Shown piece by piece: positions 7,846 through 17,107 of a stretch of DNA of 64,000 bases (its first letter is position 1; each line of letters starts with the position of its first letter). The notes under the pieces are model-generated. The model was not told the origin of the DNA. It saw only the letters and a list, made by a program, of their open reading frames with translations, and searched no databases. The stretch is from Mycobacterium sp. 3519A (GTDB lineage: Bacteria; Actinomycetota; Actinomycetes; Mycobacteriales; Mycobacteriaceae), in NCBI RefSeq assembly GCF_900240945.1, contig NZ_OESG01000013.1, forward strand, positions 2,193,622-2,257,621, in the 5' to 3' direction. Made by a program: the position numbers and the translations under genes.

Positions 7846-8819
7846 GGTTTTTCGCCCACCACGCTGTGCACTGCAGTGACGACCTTGTCCGGCTGGGGCA
7901 ATGCCGCCTGCTCCAGGTGTTTGGCATACGGCATCGGCACCTCGGCGCTACATACGCGAGCGATCGGCGCGTCCAGCTCGAAGAAGGCGTTCTCGGCGAT
8001 GCTCGCACTCACCTCAGCCGCGAGACTGCCTGTGCGCCAGGCCTCATCAACGATAACGGCGCGATGGGTCTTGCTGATCGACCCGAAGATGGTGTCTGTA
8101 TCCAGCGGACGCAGCACCCGCAGGTCGATCACTTCACAATCGATTCCTGCCAACGACAGCTCGTTGGCCGCATCGAGCGCCTTGGCGACGCAGCCGCCGT
8201 ATGCGATCAGCGTGACGTCGGATCCTTCGCGGCGGACCGCGGCATGCGAAATGTCGGTGGCGGAAAGGGAGTCCGCGTCGGTGGAGGTGTTGTAGAGCTG
8301 GACGTGTTCGAAGATCACCACCGGATCAGGATCGGCCAAGGCGGTGCCGATCATCCCGTACGCGTCTTCCACAGTGGCGGGCGCGACGACCTTGATGCCC
8401 GGGATGTGCGCATACCAGCATTCCAGGCTGTGCGAGTGTTGAGCGGCAAGCTGACGGCCGGCGCCGGTGGCCATCCGCACCACCAGCGGCACCGAGAACT
8501 GACCGCCCGACATATGCCGCAGTGCCGCAGCGGTGTTGACGATCTGGTCCAGGGCCAGGAGGCTGAAGTTCACCGTCATGATCTCGACGATGGGACGCAA
8601 CCCGCCGAGTGCGGCGCCGATGCCCACGCCGACGAACCCCAACTCGGACAGTGGCGTGTCACGCACCCGCTCGGGGCCGAATTCCTCCAGCAAACCCTTT
8701 GACGCCGCATAGGTTCCGCCGTATCGGCCGACATCCTCACCCATCAGGATGACGCGAGGGTCGCTGCGCAGGGCATCGCGTAGAGCGTCGTGCACGGCGC
8801 TGCGATAGGTAGTCTTCAT
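7842..8819 (-). CDS. 2-oxoacid dehydrogenase E1 component, beta subunit
   Basis: 325 residues, full length for PdhB/AcoB-type E1 beta. Visible motifs are [11 protein letters not shown] near the start, [20 protein letters not shown], the central [20 protein letters not shown] and a C-terminal transketolase-like domain ([14 protein letters not shown]). It pairs with the E1 alpha encoded directly upstream to form the thiamine-diphosphate decarboxylase. It overlaps both neighbours by four bases, so the E1a-E1b-E2 block is translationally coupled. Confidence 0.94.
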   Translation of the reverse strand: MKTTYRSAVHDALRDALRSDPRVILMGEDVGRYGGTYAASKGLLEEFGPERVRDTPLSELGFVGVGIGAALGGLRPIVEIMTVNFSLLALDQIVNTAAALRHMSGGQFSVPLVVRMATGAGRQLAAQHSHSLECWYAHIPGIKVVAPATVEDAYGMIGTALADPDPVVIFEHVQLYNTSTDADSLSATDISHAAVRREGSDVTLIAYGGCVAKALDAANELSLAGIDCEVIDLRVLRPLDTDTIFGSISKTHRAVIVDEAWRTGSLAAEVSASIAENAFFELDAPIARVCSAEVPMPYAKHLEQAALPQPDKVVTAVHSVVGEKP

Positions 8820-9793
8820 TTCACTGTCTCCGCGGTAGGAGTGAGGACGTCACGGGCCAAATCGTCGACGCTTTCCCACGTTCCGGCCTCGGCGAAGGCG
8901 ACGGCGTCAGCGAGCTCCTTGTCGGCCTCCGATTCGATGGTCGCGATGTCGGCGGACGTGAGTGTGCCGTCCTGGAGGCACTTGTCACTGAAAAGTGCGA
9001 TGGGATCGCGTTTGCGCCACTCCGCGACTTCTGTCTTCTCGCGATACAATTCCGGGTCGAACATCGAGTGCGCTCGGAATCGATATGTGCGGAACTCGAT
9101 GAAGAATGGACCGCCAGCCGTCCGGATGTGGTCGGCACCCTGTCGCGCGGCCTCGTGGCAGGCGATCACGTCCATCCCGTCGACGGCCAGCGTCGGGACC
9201 TTGTAGGCCGCCGCCTTCGCGCTGAGGTCGGTCTGCGACTGCGCGCGGTCCAACGCGGTGCCCATCGCGTACAGATTGTTTTCGCAGCAGAACAGGACGG
9301 GCAGATGCCACAGCGCGGCCATGTTCAACGACTCGTGAAACGCTCCCTCGGCCACTGCGCCGTCACCGAAGTAGCATGCGGTGACCCGGTTGTAGTGCTG
9401 CATCGCATCGGCCAGCCCCAGTCCGACGGCTAATGGCAAACCACCAGCGACGATCGCGTTGCCGCCGTAGAAGCGCGTGTCGGCGTCGAACAAGTGCATC
9501 GATCCGCCGCGCCCACGTGAGCACCCTTCCTGCTTGCCGAACATCTCGGCCATGATCGACGTCATGGGCATACCGCGAAGCAGCGCATGCGCATGCTCTC
9601 GATAGGTGGCGACGACCGCATCCTCTGGGGTAAGAGCCCGCAACGACCCCGCCGCGACCGCCTCCTCGCCGACGTAAAGATGTAGGAAGCCGCGGATCTT
9701 GGTCTCGCCGTAGAGTTCTGCGCACTTCTCTTCCATGCGGCGGACCCGGACCATATCGGAGAGAAGCTGCACCGCAAGGGCATGATCGGTCAT
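8816..9793 (-). CDS. 2-oxoacid dehydrogenase E1 component, alpha subunit
   Basis: 325 residues, matching PdhA/AcoA of the heterotetrameric E1. The thiamine-diphosphate/Mg motif is clear: [20 protein letters not shown] then VLFCCENN (GDG...NN). [20 protein letters not shown] at the N-terminus and [12 protein letters not shown] are also typical. It decarboxylates a 2-oxoacid and passes the acyl group to E2 lipoate. Its start overlaps the end of the acyl-CoA synthetase gene by four bases, tying both reactions into one transcript. Confidence 0.94.
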   Translation of the reverse strand: MTDHALAVQLLSDMVRVRRMEEKCAELYGETKIRGFLHLYVGEEAVAAGSLRALTPEDAVVATYREHAHALLRGMPMTSIMAEMFGKQEGCSRGRGGSMHLFDADTRFYGGNAIVAGGLPLAVGLGLADAMQHYNRVTACYFGDGAVAEGAFHESLNMAALWHLPVLFCCENNLYAMGTALDRAQSQTDLSAKAAAYKVPTLAVDGMDVIACHEAARQGADHIRTAGGPFFIEFRTYRFRAHSMFDPELYREKTEVAEWRKRDPIALFSDKCLQDGTLTSADIATIESEADKELADAVAFAEAGTWESVDDLARDVLTPTAETVK

Positions 9794-11589
9794 GACGGCA
9801 CCGCCTCCGGGTCGGGTTCGCTGGCGGTCTCGACGGTCGATGTATCTCCCTCGGGAAGACCGAGTTCGCGGGCCTTCAGCAGCCGCCTCATGATCTTTCC
9901 GCTGCGCGTGTGCGGCAGCGAGTCGACGAATTCGATCTCCTTGGGCGCCACGGTTGCGCCCAGGCGTTTACGGGCGTGGCCGAGGATTTCCAACCGCAAC
10001 TCATCGCTGGCGGTGAACCCGTCCTTGAGCGTGACAAAGGCTTTCACCAGTTCCCCGACGGTCGGGTCGGGTTTGCCGATGACCGCCGCCTCGGCGACCG
10101 CCGGATGGTCGGTCAGCGCGTTTTCCACCTCGAAGGGCCCGATCAGGTGTCCGGCCGACTTGATGACGTCGTCGGAGCGGCCGACGAACCAGAAGTAGCC
10201 GTCGGCGTCCCGTTTGACGAGATCACCCGTGAGGTAGAGGCCGTTGGCAAACGACTTGCGGTAGCGCTCTTCTTGGTGGAGGTAGTCCCGGAACATCGAC
10301 GGCCAGCCGGGTTTGAGCGCGAGCTCGCCCTCGATGTCGGGCTCGTCGATGACCGACACCGTGCCGTCCTGATGGCGTCGCACCACGTAAGCGTCGACGC
10401 CCGGCAGCGGCCGCCCCATCGAGCCGGGCTTGATGTCGAAGGCCGGCGTGTTGGCGATCATGATGCCGCCGGTCTCCGTCTGCCACCAGTTGTCGTGAAT
10501 CGGCAGCCCCAGCACCCGTTTTCCCCACCACACTGCTTCCGCATTCAACGGTTCACCGACGCTGGCGATGAATCGCAACTTCGGGAAAGTGAATTGCGCC
10601 GCAAGCTCCGGACCGGCTTTGATCAGCATGCGGATCGCTGTCGGGGCGGTGTACCAGACGCTCACCCCCTGGGTCTGCAGTATCCGGTACCACCGCTCGG
10701 CGTCGAACTCGGCTTCGTCCACGATCGACGTGACTCCGTGCAGCAGTGGCGCGATCACCCCATATGACATGCCGGTCACCCAGCCGGGATCCGCCGTGCA
10801 CCAGTAGATGTCGTCCGCGTGGAGGTCGAGTGCATACAGTCCGGTCAGATAGTGCATTTTGACCGCACCGTGTACGTGTATGGCCCCTTTCGGAGTGCCG
10901 GTGGTGCCGCTGGTGAAGTGAAGTAGCGCAGGGTCTTCGGCCGTGGTGGGTTCGATCGGTGCGTTGTCGTCGGCGGCATCCATCCAATGCCAGAAGTTCA
11001 GAGTTCCGCGTGCGTCATCGTGGTCTTTGTGATCGTCGATGACGAAGATGTGCTCAACTGTGGGCAGTTTGTTACGGATCTTGTCGATCTTCTTCTGGTA
11101 GATCGCCTTGGTGGTGATGAGCACCCGGGCCTCGCCAATGTTCAGTCGTGTCGCGATCGGCTCAGGCCCGAACGCCGAGAACAGGGGCGATACCACGCTG
11201 CCGTTGCGCAACGCGCCAAGGATGCTGATGTACAGCTCGGGTGAGCGGCCCATCAGTGTGAAGACGCGGTCGCCCTTGTTGATCCCCAGCGCGCGCAGCA
11301 CGTTGGTGAACCGCCTCGACAATCTGCCGAGCTCGGCATAGCTCAGCTCGCGAGTTGACACTGCGCCGTCCCACCCTGTCGCAGACACGAACCGCAGCGC
11401 TGTGCGGGATGCGTTGGCCCTGGTGGTATGCCGATCGACGGCTGCGTACGCGATATTGCACTTCCCGGATCCCATTCCGATGCACGGGTTGGGCGCCGTC
11501 GACCAATCGAAAGTCGCGCGAGTTTGTTCGTAATCAATCAAGTTCGGGGCGATTCGCCAATCGTCGGCCGTCTTGTAGATCACCGTCAT
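9790..11589 (-). CDS. acetyl-CoA synthetase-like AMP-forming acyl-CoA ligase
   Basis: 599 residues of the ANL superfamily, acetyl-CoA synthetase subfamily. The P-loop [14 protein letters not shown], the [20 protein letters not shown] segment, NWWQTETGG and the C-terminal lid with catalytic Lys in [10 protein letters not shown] are intact. The Trp in WWQTETGG is the residue that usually restricts the pocket to acetate or propionate. AGGAGCTCACC precedes the ATG. It starts a coupled series with E1a, E1b, E2 and the carrier protein. Known chemistry is acyl-adenylate then acyl-CoA formation; the real partner thiol here (CoA or the operon's own carrier protein) is open. Confidence 0.92.
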   Translation of the reverse strand: MTVIYKTADDWRIAPNLIDYEQTRATFDWSTAPNPCIGMGSGKCNIAYAAVDRHTTRANASRTALRFVSATGWDGAVSTRELSYAELGRLSRRFTNVLRALGINKGDRVFTLMGRSPELYISILGALRNGSVVSPLFSAFGPEPIATRLNIGEARVLITTKAIYQKKIDKIRNKLPTVEHIFVIDDHKDHDDARGTLNFWHWMDAADDNAPIEPTTAEDPALLHFTSGTTGTPKGAIHVHGAVKMHYLTGLYALDLHADDIYWCTADPGWVTGMSYGVIAPLLHGVTSIVDEAEFDAERWYRILQTQGVSVWYTAPTAIRMLIKAGPELAAQFTFPKLRFIASVGEPLNAEAVWWGKRVLGLPIHDNWWQTETGGIMIANTPAFDIKPGSMGRPLPGVDAYVVRRHQDGTVSVIDEPDIEGELALKPGWPSMFRDYLHQEERYRKSFANGLYLTGDLVKRDADGYFWFVGRSDDVIKSAGHLIGPFEVENALTDHPAVAEAAVIGKPDPTVGELVKAFVTLKDGFTASDELRLEILGHARKRLGATVAPKEIEFVDSLPHTRSGKIMRRLLKARELGLPEGDTSTVETASEPDPEAVPS

Positions 11590-11598
11590 GGTGAGCTC

Positions 11599-11853
11599 CT
11601 AGTTGTTCGGCGCCGGCAGAGTTCCGTTGCGCAGAGCGGCGCCGATGTTGGCCATGATCCGTTCCAGTAGCGCGTTATATGCGGAACCGTCGTTTATCAG
11701 CTCGATGGGTCCGTAATGGACGAGGAAAGCGTCGACGCGCCTGTCTATCGGCCAATCGGAGTAGGTCGGACCGGTGAACTCGGAGCGAAGGAATCGCCAC
11801 GCGATGATCTCGAGTTCCTCCCGATTCAGTTCCTCACGGTAGGTCGGCGTCAT
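11599..11853 (-). CDS. small conserved protein heading the dehydrogenase operon, unknown function
   Basis: 84 soluble residues with a helical acidic start (TPTYREELNREELEIIAWRF) and a WPIDRRVDAFLVHYG segment; no membrane helix or known motif. AAAGGGACGACACA precedes the ATG. It lies nine bases upstream of the ligase gene and is the first gene of the leftward operon. The DosR-like site at 11984-12003 is 131 bp upstream. I do not recognise the family. Confidence 0.65.
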   Translation of the reverse strand: MTPTYREELNREELEIIAWRFLRSEFTGPTYSDWPIDRRVDAFLVHYGPIELINDGSAYNALLERIMANIGAALRNGTLPAPNN

Positions 11854-11983
11854 TGTGTCGTCCCTTTCGTCATGTGCAATGTCCTCATGGTTTTCCAGCC
11901 GAATCGATGTTGATAGAGACGAAAGTCACCTGCGCCCCTGGCAGTCGTCCCGATCACGGCGCGCCGACGGCCGGTGGCCTGGT

Positions 11984-12003
11984 GAGATGCCAAAAGTCCC
12001 TTG
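11984..12003. promoter_or_regulatory. DosR-box-like site
   Basis: Strong right half AAAAGTCCCTTG with a weak left half, in the divergent gap between the dehydrogenase operon and the F420-type reductase gene (start 12059, 55 bp away). Confidence 0.6.
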
Positions 12004-12058
12004 CTTCGGATCCGGTCGGCCCTGTGCCGCCGGCTTTTGTCGCGAGCAACATCCGGTC

Positions 12059-12463
12059 ATGACCACTGACACGTTGAGGCCGGTCCGAGACGTCGTGCGC
12101 TCGTTCAACAAACACGTGCTCAATCCGGTGATGTTGCGCTTCGCAGGACATGAGCACTTCTATGCCGGGGTGATCCGCCATACCGGACGCCGGTCGGGGA
12201 GGAGCTACGCCACCCCTGTGGTGATCGACCCGACAGAAGACGGGTTCATCCTGCCGTTGCCGTACGGCACTCAGGTCGACTGGTTGCGCAACATGCTCGC
12301 TGCCGGCAAGGCCTCGGTGACGGTCGGTGGGCACACATCCGATGTTGTCGAGCCCGAAGTCATCGACGCGTCTACCGCTCTGCCTGAGCTGTCCGAGCGG
12401 CATCGACGCTCATTCGCGCGGTTGGGCATTCGGAATTTCGTCAAAGTGAGGCGGGCCAAATGA
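12059..12463 (+). CDS. deazaflavin (F420)-dependent nitroreductase family protein
   Basis: 134 residues of the DUF385/Ddn split-barrel family: VIRHTGRRSGRSYATPVVI is the typical glycine/arginine-rich cofactor-phosphate segment, followed by FILPLPYGTQVDWLRNMLAAG. Mycobacterial relatives use reduced F420 to reduce quinones or nitro compounds at the membrane. The ATG at 12059 lies just after the DosR-like site; no strong RBS is visible, and longer in-frame starts exist but would run over that site. Its stop overlaps the Rv2629-like gene by four bases. Confidence 0.85.
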   Translation: MTTDTLRPVRDVVRSFNKHVLNPVMLRFAGHEHFYAGVIRHTGRRSGRSYATPVVIDPTEDGFILPLPYGTQVDWLRNMLAAGKASVTVGGHTSDVVEPEVIDASTALPELSERHRRSFARLGIRNFVKVRRAK

Positions 12464-13620
12464 CCTTTGACAGTTTGCGCACCGAGACCGAACGCTTTCG
12501 AACCCTCGCCACCGCACAGGGCCCCTTCGTCTCCGTGTATTTCGACGATTCGCGTAACAACGCGGATCCGCAAGGGCAGCTCGAAGCGATCTGGCGGGAT
12601 CTGCGCAAGCAACTCGAAGACCTCGGAGCCGACAAAGACATGATCGCGGTGGTGCGGCAAGGCATATTGGACGGCCACCCCGCGATCGGACGGCAAGGCC
12701 GCGGCATCATCGCGACCCGCCGCGAGTTGCTGGTCAACGAGCACCTGTCGCGCCCACCACAGGCAACCATCGTCCGAATGTCCGAATACCCGTACGTCAT
12801 GCCGCTGGTGGAGCTCGCTGGGCGACATCCGCAGTACCTGTTCGCTGCCGTCGACCACCTTGGCGCCGATATCACGATCCATCGGGATGACACGATCTCC
12901 CGCGACACTGCCGGCGGCGGCGGCTATCCAGTGCACAAGCCGGCGACCGCGGGATGGAACGGCTACGGGGATGTGCAGCATTCAGCCGAGGAAGCGATGC
13001 GGATGAACGTTCGTGCAGTAGCTGATCGCATCACTGACCTGGTCGAGAAATCCGATCCCGAACTCGTTTTCGTCTGCGGGGAAGTTCGTGCACGGACCGA
13101 CGTCCACACCGCGCTGCCCGAGGCCATTCGGAAGCGAGTTGTGCAGTTGCATGCCGGAGCGCATGGGCATCGAGTCCGTGAAGAAGAGATCCGCGATCGG
13201 ATTGACGAGGCCTTCCGGCAATACAGGCAACGCAGAGTCGCCGAAATCGCCACTCGGCTGGAGTCGGAGACGAAGCGCCACTCGGGATTCGCCGCGGAAG
13301 GTCTGGAGGTGGTGTGTGCGGCACTGCGTGAGGGAGCCGTCGACATCCTGGTCGTCGCCGATCTGGGAGATGCAACCGTCGTCACGGGGGAGGAGCGCAC
13401 TACCATCGCCCCGGATGCCGACGCGCTGTCCGAACTCGGCGAGGCGCCACGGCGGTTGGTGCGCGCCGACGAAGCGGTACCCCTCGCGGCGATCTGCGTT
13501 GGCGCATCGATAATCCGGATCGACGGAATCGACTGTGCCGATGGAGTGGCCGCTCTGCTGCGGTATGCGCCGAATGACATGCCTGAACCTGGTCCAGCAC
13601 GCGAGTCGGCCCTCCAATGA
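12460..13620 (+). CDS. Rv2629-like protein, ribosome-hibernation factor (Balon/aeRF1-like) candidate
   Basis: 386 residues. Similarity to M. tuberculosis Rv2629, a DosR-regulon member, is evident over the full length: FVSVYFDDSRNNADPQGQLE at the start, a Gly-rich GGGGYPVHK loop near residue 150 and a C-terminal release-factor-like domain ending LLRYAP. Rv2629 proteins are the mycobacterial relatives of the hibernation factor Balon, a diverged archaeal/eukaryotic-type release factor 1 that binds the ribosomal A site without a catalytic GGQ; no GGQ is present here. A role in parking ribosomes in hypoxia is therefore likely, by family knowledge. It is coupled to both neighbours by four-base overlaps. 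Confidence 0.88.
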   Translation: MTFDSLRTETERFRTLATAQGPFVSVYFDDSRNNADPQGQLEAIWRDLRKQLEDLGADKDMIAVVRQGILDGHPAIGRQGRGIIATRRELLVNEHLSRPPQATIVRMSEYPYVMPLVELAGRHPQYLFAAVDHLGADITIHRDDTISRDTAGGGGYPVHKPATAGWNGYGDVQHSAEEAMRMNVRAVADRITDLVEKSDPELVFVCGEVRARTDVHTALPEAIRKRVVQLHAGAHGHRVREEEIRDRIDEAFRQYRQRRVAEIATRLESETKRHSGFAAEGLEVVCAALREGAVDILVVADLGDATVVTGEERTTIAPDADALSELGEAPRRLVRADEAVPLAAICVGASIIRIDGIDCADGVAALLRYAPNDMPEPGPARESALQ

Positions 13621-14054
13621 CTGCGCACGAGGACTTCGACGACCGGCTCGAAGATCAGCTCGAGGCACGCATTGAGGCGTTGGCCGAGCGGCATCGGCAA
13701 CTCGCACAACGACATGAGCAACTGGCCCACAGGCATCGAGAACTCGATCAGCGCAGGCAAGAACTCGAGGCGCACACACCCGTAACGCACCTCGACGCCG
13801 AAGAGGCTTCTCAGCAGGCCGAAGCCGGGCACAGGCTCGCCGACGACGCACACCGGGCCGCGGCTGCCTGCCACGCGGCCGCAGCCATTGCGCACCAGCT
13901 TGCTGCGGAATCCCACGAGCTGGCTGTCGTTGAGGGATTGGGCGACGCCGACGCGCATCGCCGAGCTGCCGAGGAGCACCGCGAAGCGGCATTGCGCGAT
14001 CTCGAACGTGCGGAGGCGCAACGGCGTAAAGCTGAATCGCTACCAACGACCTGA
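13617..14054 (+). CDS. coiled-coil Ala/Glu/His/Arg-rich protein, unknown function
   Basis: 145 residues of nearly continuous amphipathic helix. Heptad-like QLAQRHEQLAHRHRELDQRR repeats cover residues 15-55 and Ala/His-rich helices the rest; there is no membrane segment or Cys cluster beyond one. Its start overlaps the Rv2629-like stop by four bases, so the two proteins are made together. A scaffold or partner of the hibernation factor is possible but unsupported by homology. Low-complexity composition makes database assignments unreliable. Confidence 0.65.
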   Translation: MTAHEDFDDRLEDQLEARIEALAERHRQLAQRHEQLAHRHRELDQRRQELEAHTPVTHLDAEEASQQAEAGHRLADDAHRAAAACHAAAAIAHQLAAESHELAVVEGLGDADAHRRAAEEHREAALRDLERAEAQRRKAESLPTT

Positions 14055-14128
14055 CGAACTGTCAGGACCGGGACTTGCGGTCGCCCAGTTGTATTGCGCC
14101 GCTTCCTGCGTGCCGAACTGCTCGAGTC

Positions 14129-14148
14129 CGGGTGACTTCGGTCCCTAG
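14129..14148. promoter_or_regulatory. DosR-box-like site
   Basis: CGGGTGACTTCGGTCCCTAG: left half GTGACTT (one change from GGGACTT) and a perfect GTCCC right half, 67 bp upstream of the GTG at 14215. It probably drives the operon 14215-17107. Confidence 0.75.
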
Positions 14149-14214
14149 CCGCAGACGCTGCCGGCGAAGAGACTGAGTCCACAGGTGTATCGCTCGCAGT
14201 GGAAGGAAGAAACA

Positions 14215-14511
14215 GTGAACCGCGAAGTGTGCAAATTCTTCTCCGGGTCCTTTGCCGCGCTCGCTTACGCGCACGCGGCCTATGCGGTGGCGACATCGAC
14301 TGGCGCCATCAACGAACCTGTTTTCCTCGGCAGACGTTGGGGCGTCGGTTATATGTGGACGGAAGCTGTGGTGTACTCGGCGGCGAGCCTGGCACTCGGC
14401 TACGTGGGCTGGAAGGCCAAACCGCGACAGCAGCTGGAGACGTCAGCACCTCCCGCGACGGACGGTCAACGTGCCGACGCGGATGAAGAATTGCATCCCG
14501 TATCGGGTTGA
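14215..14511 (+). CDS. small membrane protein, unknown function
   Basis: 98 residues from the GTG at 14215, chosen because GGAAGGAAG lies six bases upstream. Two hydrophobic helices (about 8-27 and 43-64) flank a short loop with GRRWGVGYMW; the tail is hydrophilic. It is the first gene of an operon with the DUF523 protein, the PaaK-like ligase and an SRPBCC protein, behind a DosR-like box. The family is not recognised. Confidence 0.65.
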   Translation: MNREVCKFFSGSFAALAYAHAAYAVATSTGAINEPVFLGRRWGVGYMWTEAVVYSAASLALGYVGWKAKPRQQLETSAPPATDGQRADADEELHPVSG

Positions 14512-14530
14512 CGGGGTGTCCGGTAGCGGT

Positions 14531-15217
14531 ATGCCGTCGCGCAGGCTGCTTGACCAGCTGCGTGACGAGCGTGGGCGCAGCGTTGTCCTGGTATCGCACT
14601 GCCTGTTGAACGAGAACACCCGGTATGCGGGCGGGGCGACCCGGCCGGGGGCGGTGGCCGAGATCGTCGACGAATTGATCGCAGCCGGCCACGGCATACA
14701 TCAGATGCCGTGCCCCGAGCGCCTAGCCTGGGGCGGCGTCCTCAAGCGCCACACCGCAAAGCTTTACAGCTCGAAGGGCAGGCTGCGTTATGCGGCGCGC
14801 GCCGGTCTGCTCAGCGTCTTCGTCCTATGGACCAAGGTGATCTACCTCCGTCTGGCACGGCAGATCGGTCGCGATGTCTGCGACTACCAACGGTCCGGCT
14901 TCACGGTCGCAGGCATGGTCGGGGTCGGCGCGTCGCCGTCCTGCGGCGTCTCCAAGACGCTTGATCTGAGGTTCTCGCTCGAGGTCGTGGCCGCCTGCCC
15001 GGCTGCCGCGTTGACCCGCGATGTCATGAACGAACGAGCGGTCATCGGCTGCCAGCGCGAAGGGCAGGGCCTGTTCGTCAAGGCGCTCGATCGTGAATTG
15101 AGGCGCCGCGGACTCGGGGTGCCTGCGTTCGAACATGACCTCATCGCAGAACTGCGTGGGCGCCGCCAAGATGTGTTGGCGACGGGGCCACTGCGAACGC
15201 TAGGAGCGCCGCCGTGA
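14531..15217 (+). CDS. DUF523-related Cys-rich protein
   Basis: 228 residues from the ATG at 14531; a GTG at 14516 is an equally possible start. The conserved Cys motifs of the DUF523 group are visible: SHCLLNENTRY near residue 20, HQMPCPE, and VGVGASPSCGVSKT. DUF523 includes TudS-type [4Fe-4S] desulfidases that remove sulfur from thiouracil, and uncharacterised relatives fused to or beside other enzymes. The central insert has a hydrophobic LLSVFVLWTKVIYL stretch. Iron-sulfur binding is inferred from the Cys pattern. Its stop overlaps the ligase start by four bases. Confidence 0.75.
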   Translation: MPSRRLLDQLRDERGRSVVLVSHCLLNENTRYAGGATRPGAVAEIVDELIAAGHGIHQMPCPERLAWGGVLKRHTAKLYSSKGRLRYAARAGLLSVFVLWTKVIYLRLARQIGRDVCDYQRSGFTVAGMVGVGASPSCGVSKTLDLRFSLEVVAACPAAALTRDVMNERAVIGCQREGQGLFVKALDRELRRRGLGVPAFEHDLIAELRGRRQDVLATGPLRTLGAPP

Positions 15218-16620
15218 CCTTCGTTGGATTGGCCTGGGACGTGTATCGGACGGCTCGCGAGGGGTCGGAGGGAATAGCACGACGGCAGCAGTGTCGGCTC
15301 GACGATATCGTCGGCTACGCGCGCGCTCAATCGCTGTACTACAAGTCGCTCTATCGCCTTCTACCCGAGCATGTTTCGGATATTCGGCAACTACCCGTCG
15401 TCAACAAGGCGGACCTGATGAGTCATTTCGACGACTGGATGACCGACCCGGCGGTCACAAAATCGCGGGTGGAGTCCTTCCTGGCTGATCCCGCCAACAT
15501 CGGCCGCGACTTCCTGAACCGGTATGTCGTCTGCACCACCTCTGGCTCGACAGGGGTTCCGGCCATACTGCTCTGCGACAGTGAGGCGTTGGCCGTTTAC
15601 AACGCGTTGGGCTATATCCGTTCTCTGCCGGCGTCGCTTCTCACGCCGCGACGCATGTGGGCTCTGGTGCGCGGAAGGGGGAGACTGGCGGCGGTTTTCG
15701 TCGCGGGGGGCCATTTCTTGGGCAACGTGATGATGGCGCGACGTAGCCGAAAGATGCCGTGGCGCCGCAAGACACAACGCATCTTCTCCGCATCCGAGCC
15801 GCTGGACGAGTTGGTCGCAGACCTCAACGACTTTCAGCCCGTTGTGCTCGGCGGCTATCCGAGCGCCCTCGGACTATTGGCCCATGAGCAGCAAGCGGGC
15901 CGATTGCGCATCCATCCGATACTGGTCAACGCCGCCGGGGAGACCCTGTCGTCCCAGAAGCGTCGGTCAATAGCCGCAGCGTTCGGGTGCTCAGTCGGCA
16001 ACTACTACGGATCTTCGGAAGCCGTTGGCTTGACCCACGAGTGCGCCGCGCAGCATCTGCACGTCAACAGCGACTGGTACATCCTCGAACCCGTCGACAC
16101 CGAGAACCGTCCGGTCGCACCGGGAGAACTCTCCGACGACGTGCTGGTAACCAACCTTGCCAATAAGATTCAGCCCATCATCCGATACCAGCTGGGGGAT
16201 CGTGTCGCGATCAACCCTGCCACCTGTGCGTGCGGAAGCCCATTCCCGCAGATCGAGGTCGACGGGCGCGCGGACGACGTACTGAATTTCGCCACACCAC
16301 AGGGCGAACGAATCCGCATCCTGCCGTTGGCGTTCGCGACGGTGGCAGAGGGAACGCCCGGCGTTGCGAACTGCCAGTTGATTCAGCGCGGGCCGTCGAC
16401 CCTCATCGTGAGGATGGGAGCACAAGACGATGCCGACGCCCTAGCGGTCTGGACTTCGTTGCGCAAGCGGTTGGAAGACTTCCTGGCAACGCAGGGTGTA
16501 ACGACGGTCGTGATCGACAGGGCCGACGAACCGCCCGCACTTCATCCGCGTAGTGGAAAGTTTCGGCAGGTGTACGCCGACCTCTTGCCCAGATCGGAGG
16601 CCGATCATGTTGACCATTGA
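15214..16620 (+). CDS. PaaK/coenzyme F390 synthetase-like AMP-forming ligase
   Basis: 468 residues from a GTG that overlaps the preceding stop. It belongs to the phenylacetate-CoA ligase branch of adenylating enzymes: CTTSGSTGVPAILL (P-loop, with Ala-Ile replacing the usual Lys), YYGSSEAVGLTHECA, and a C-terminal HPRSGKFRQVY lid with Lys. Relatives activate aryl acids or coenzyme F420 (F390 synthesis). The substrate is unknown; the adjoining SRPBCC (START-like) and DUF523 genes suggest an aromatic or polyketide-like ligand. Confidence 0.85.
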   Translation: MTFVGLAWDVYRTAREGSEGIARRQQCRLDDIVGYARAQSLYYKSLYRLLPEHVSDIRQLPVVNKADLMSHFDDWMTDPAVTKSRVESFLADPANIGRDFLNRYVVCTTSGSTGVPAILLCDSEALAVYNALGYIRSLPASLLTPRRMWALVRGRGRLAAVFVAGGHFLGNVMMARRSRKMPWRRKTQRIFSASEPLDELVADLNDFQPVVLGGYPSALGLLAHEQQAGRLRIHPILVNAAGETLSSQKRRSIAAAFGCSVGNYYGSSEAVGLTHECAAQHLHVNSDWYILEPVDTENRPVAPGELSDDVLVTNLANKIQPIIRYQLGDRVAINPATCACGSPFPQIEVDGRADDVLNFATPQGERIRILPLAFATVAEGTPGVANCQLIQRGPSTLIVRMGAQDDADALAVWTSLRKRLEDFLATQGVTTVVIDRADEPPALHPRSGKFRQVYADLLPRSEADHVDH

Positions 16621-17107
16621 ATCCCGAGTCCACGTCCGTGGCCTGACAGCAGAAGAAGTCATCAGTTTCTTACTCAACTGCACTGACTCCGAATACCAGA
16701 AGTGGTGGCCGGGCACTCACTTTCAGCTGCATACGCTCCGCGTCGGTGCCCCCGATCATGTCGACGATGTCGTGTTGATGGACGAGATGATCGGTTCACA
16801 TCATTTACGGCTGGCTGCTGTGGTCGTGGAAGTCGAACCGGGGCGAAAGGTTGTGTGGCGTATGAAAAAGGCGATCAGGCTGCCTGCGCGATTGACCTTG
16901 GATCTGACGGATCAGCACGACGGTGTTGAGATACGCCATTCGATTACCGTGGGCTGGAGAAGCCGTGGCCAGCTGTTTGATCCGCTGTTCCGGCTCTACT
17001 TCACGCCTCGCTTCGCGGCCGCCATGGACGCGCATGTGAAAACGGAGTTCCCGCGCCTGGGAAACCTGCTGCACCCGCCTAACCCGCTTCCGGTTGATCG
17101 TCGGTGA
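16607..17107 (+). CDS. SRPBCC (START/Bet v1-like) ligand-binding protein
   Basis: 166 residues from the ATG at 16607 (ATCGGAGG upstream), overlapping the ligase stop by 14 bases. The beta-helix-beta grip pattern is visible: ESRVHVRGLTAEEVISFLLN, a central VEPGRKVVWRM strand pair, and a long C-terminal helix from about 135. Such folds bind hydrophobic ligands or act as cyclases or hydrolases. The 3' end overlaps the convergent ATPase gene by 29 bp. Confidence 0.75.
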   Translation: MLTIESRVHVRGLTAEEVISFLLNCTDSEYQKWWPGTHFQLHTLRVGAPDHVDDVVLMDEMIGSHHLRLAAVVVEVEPGRKVVWRMKKAIRLPARLTLDLTDQHDGVEIRHSITVGWRSRGQLFDPLFRLYFTPRFAAAMDAHVKTEFPRLGNLLHPPNPLPVDRR

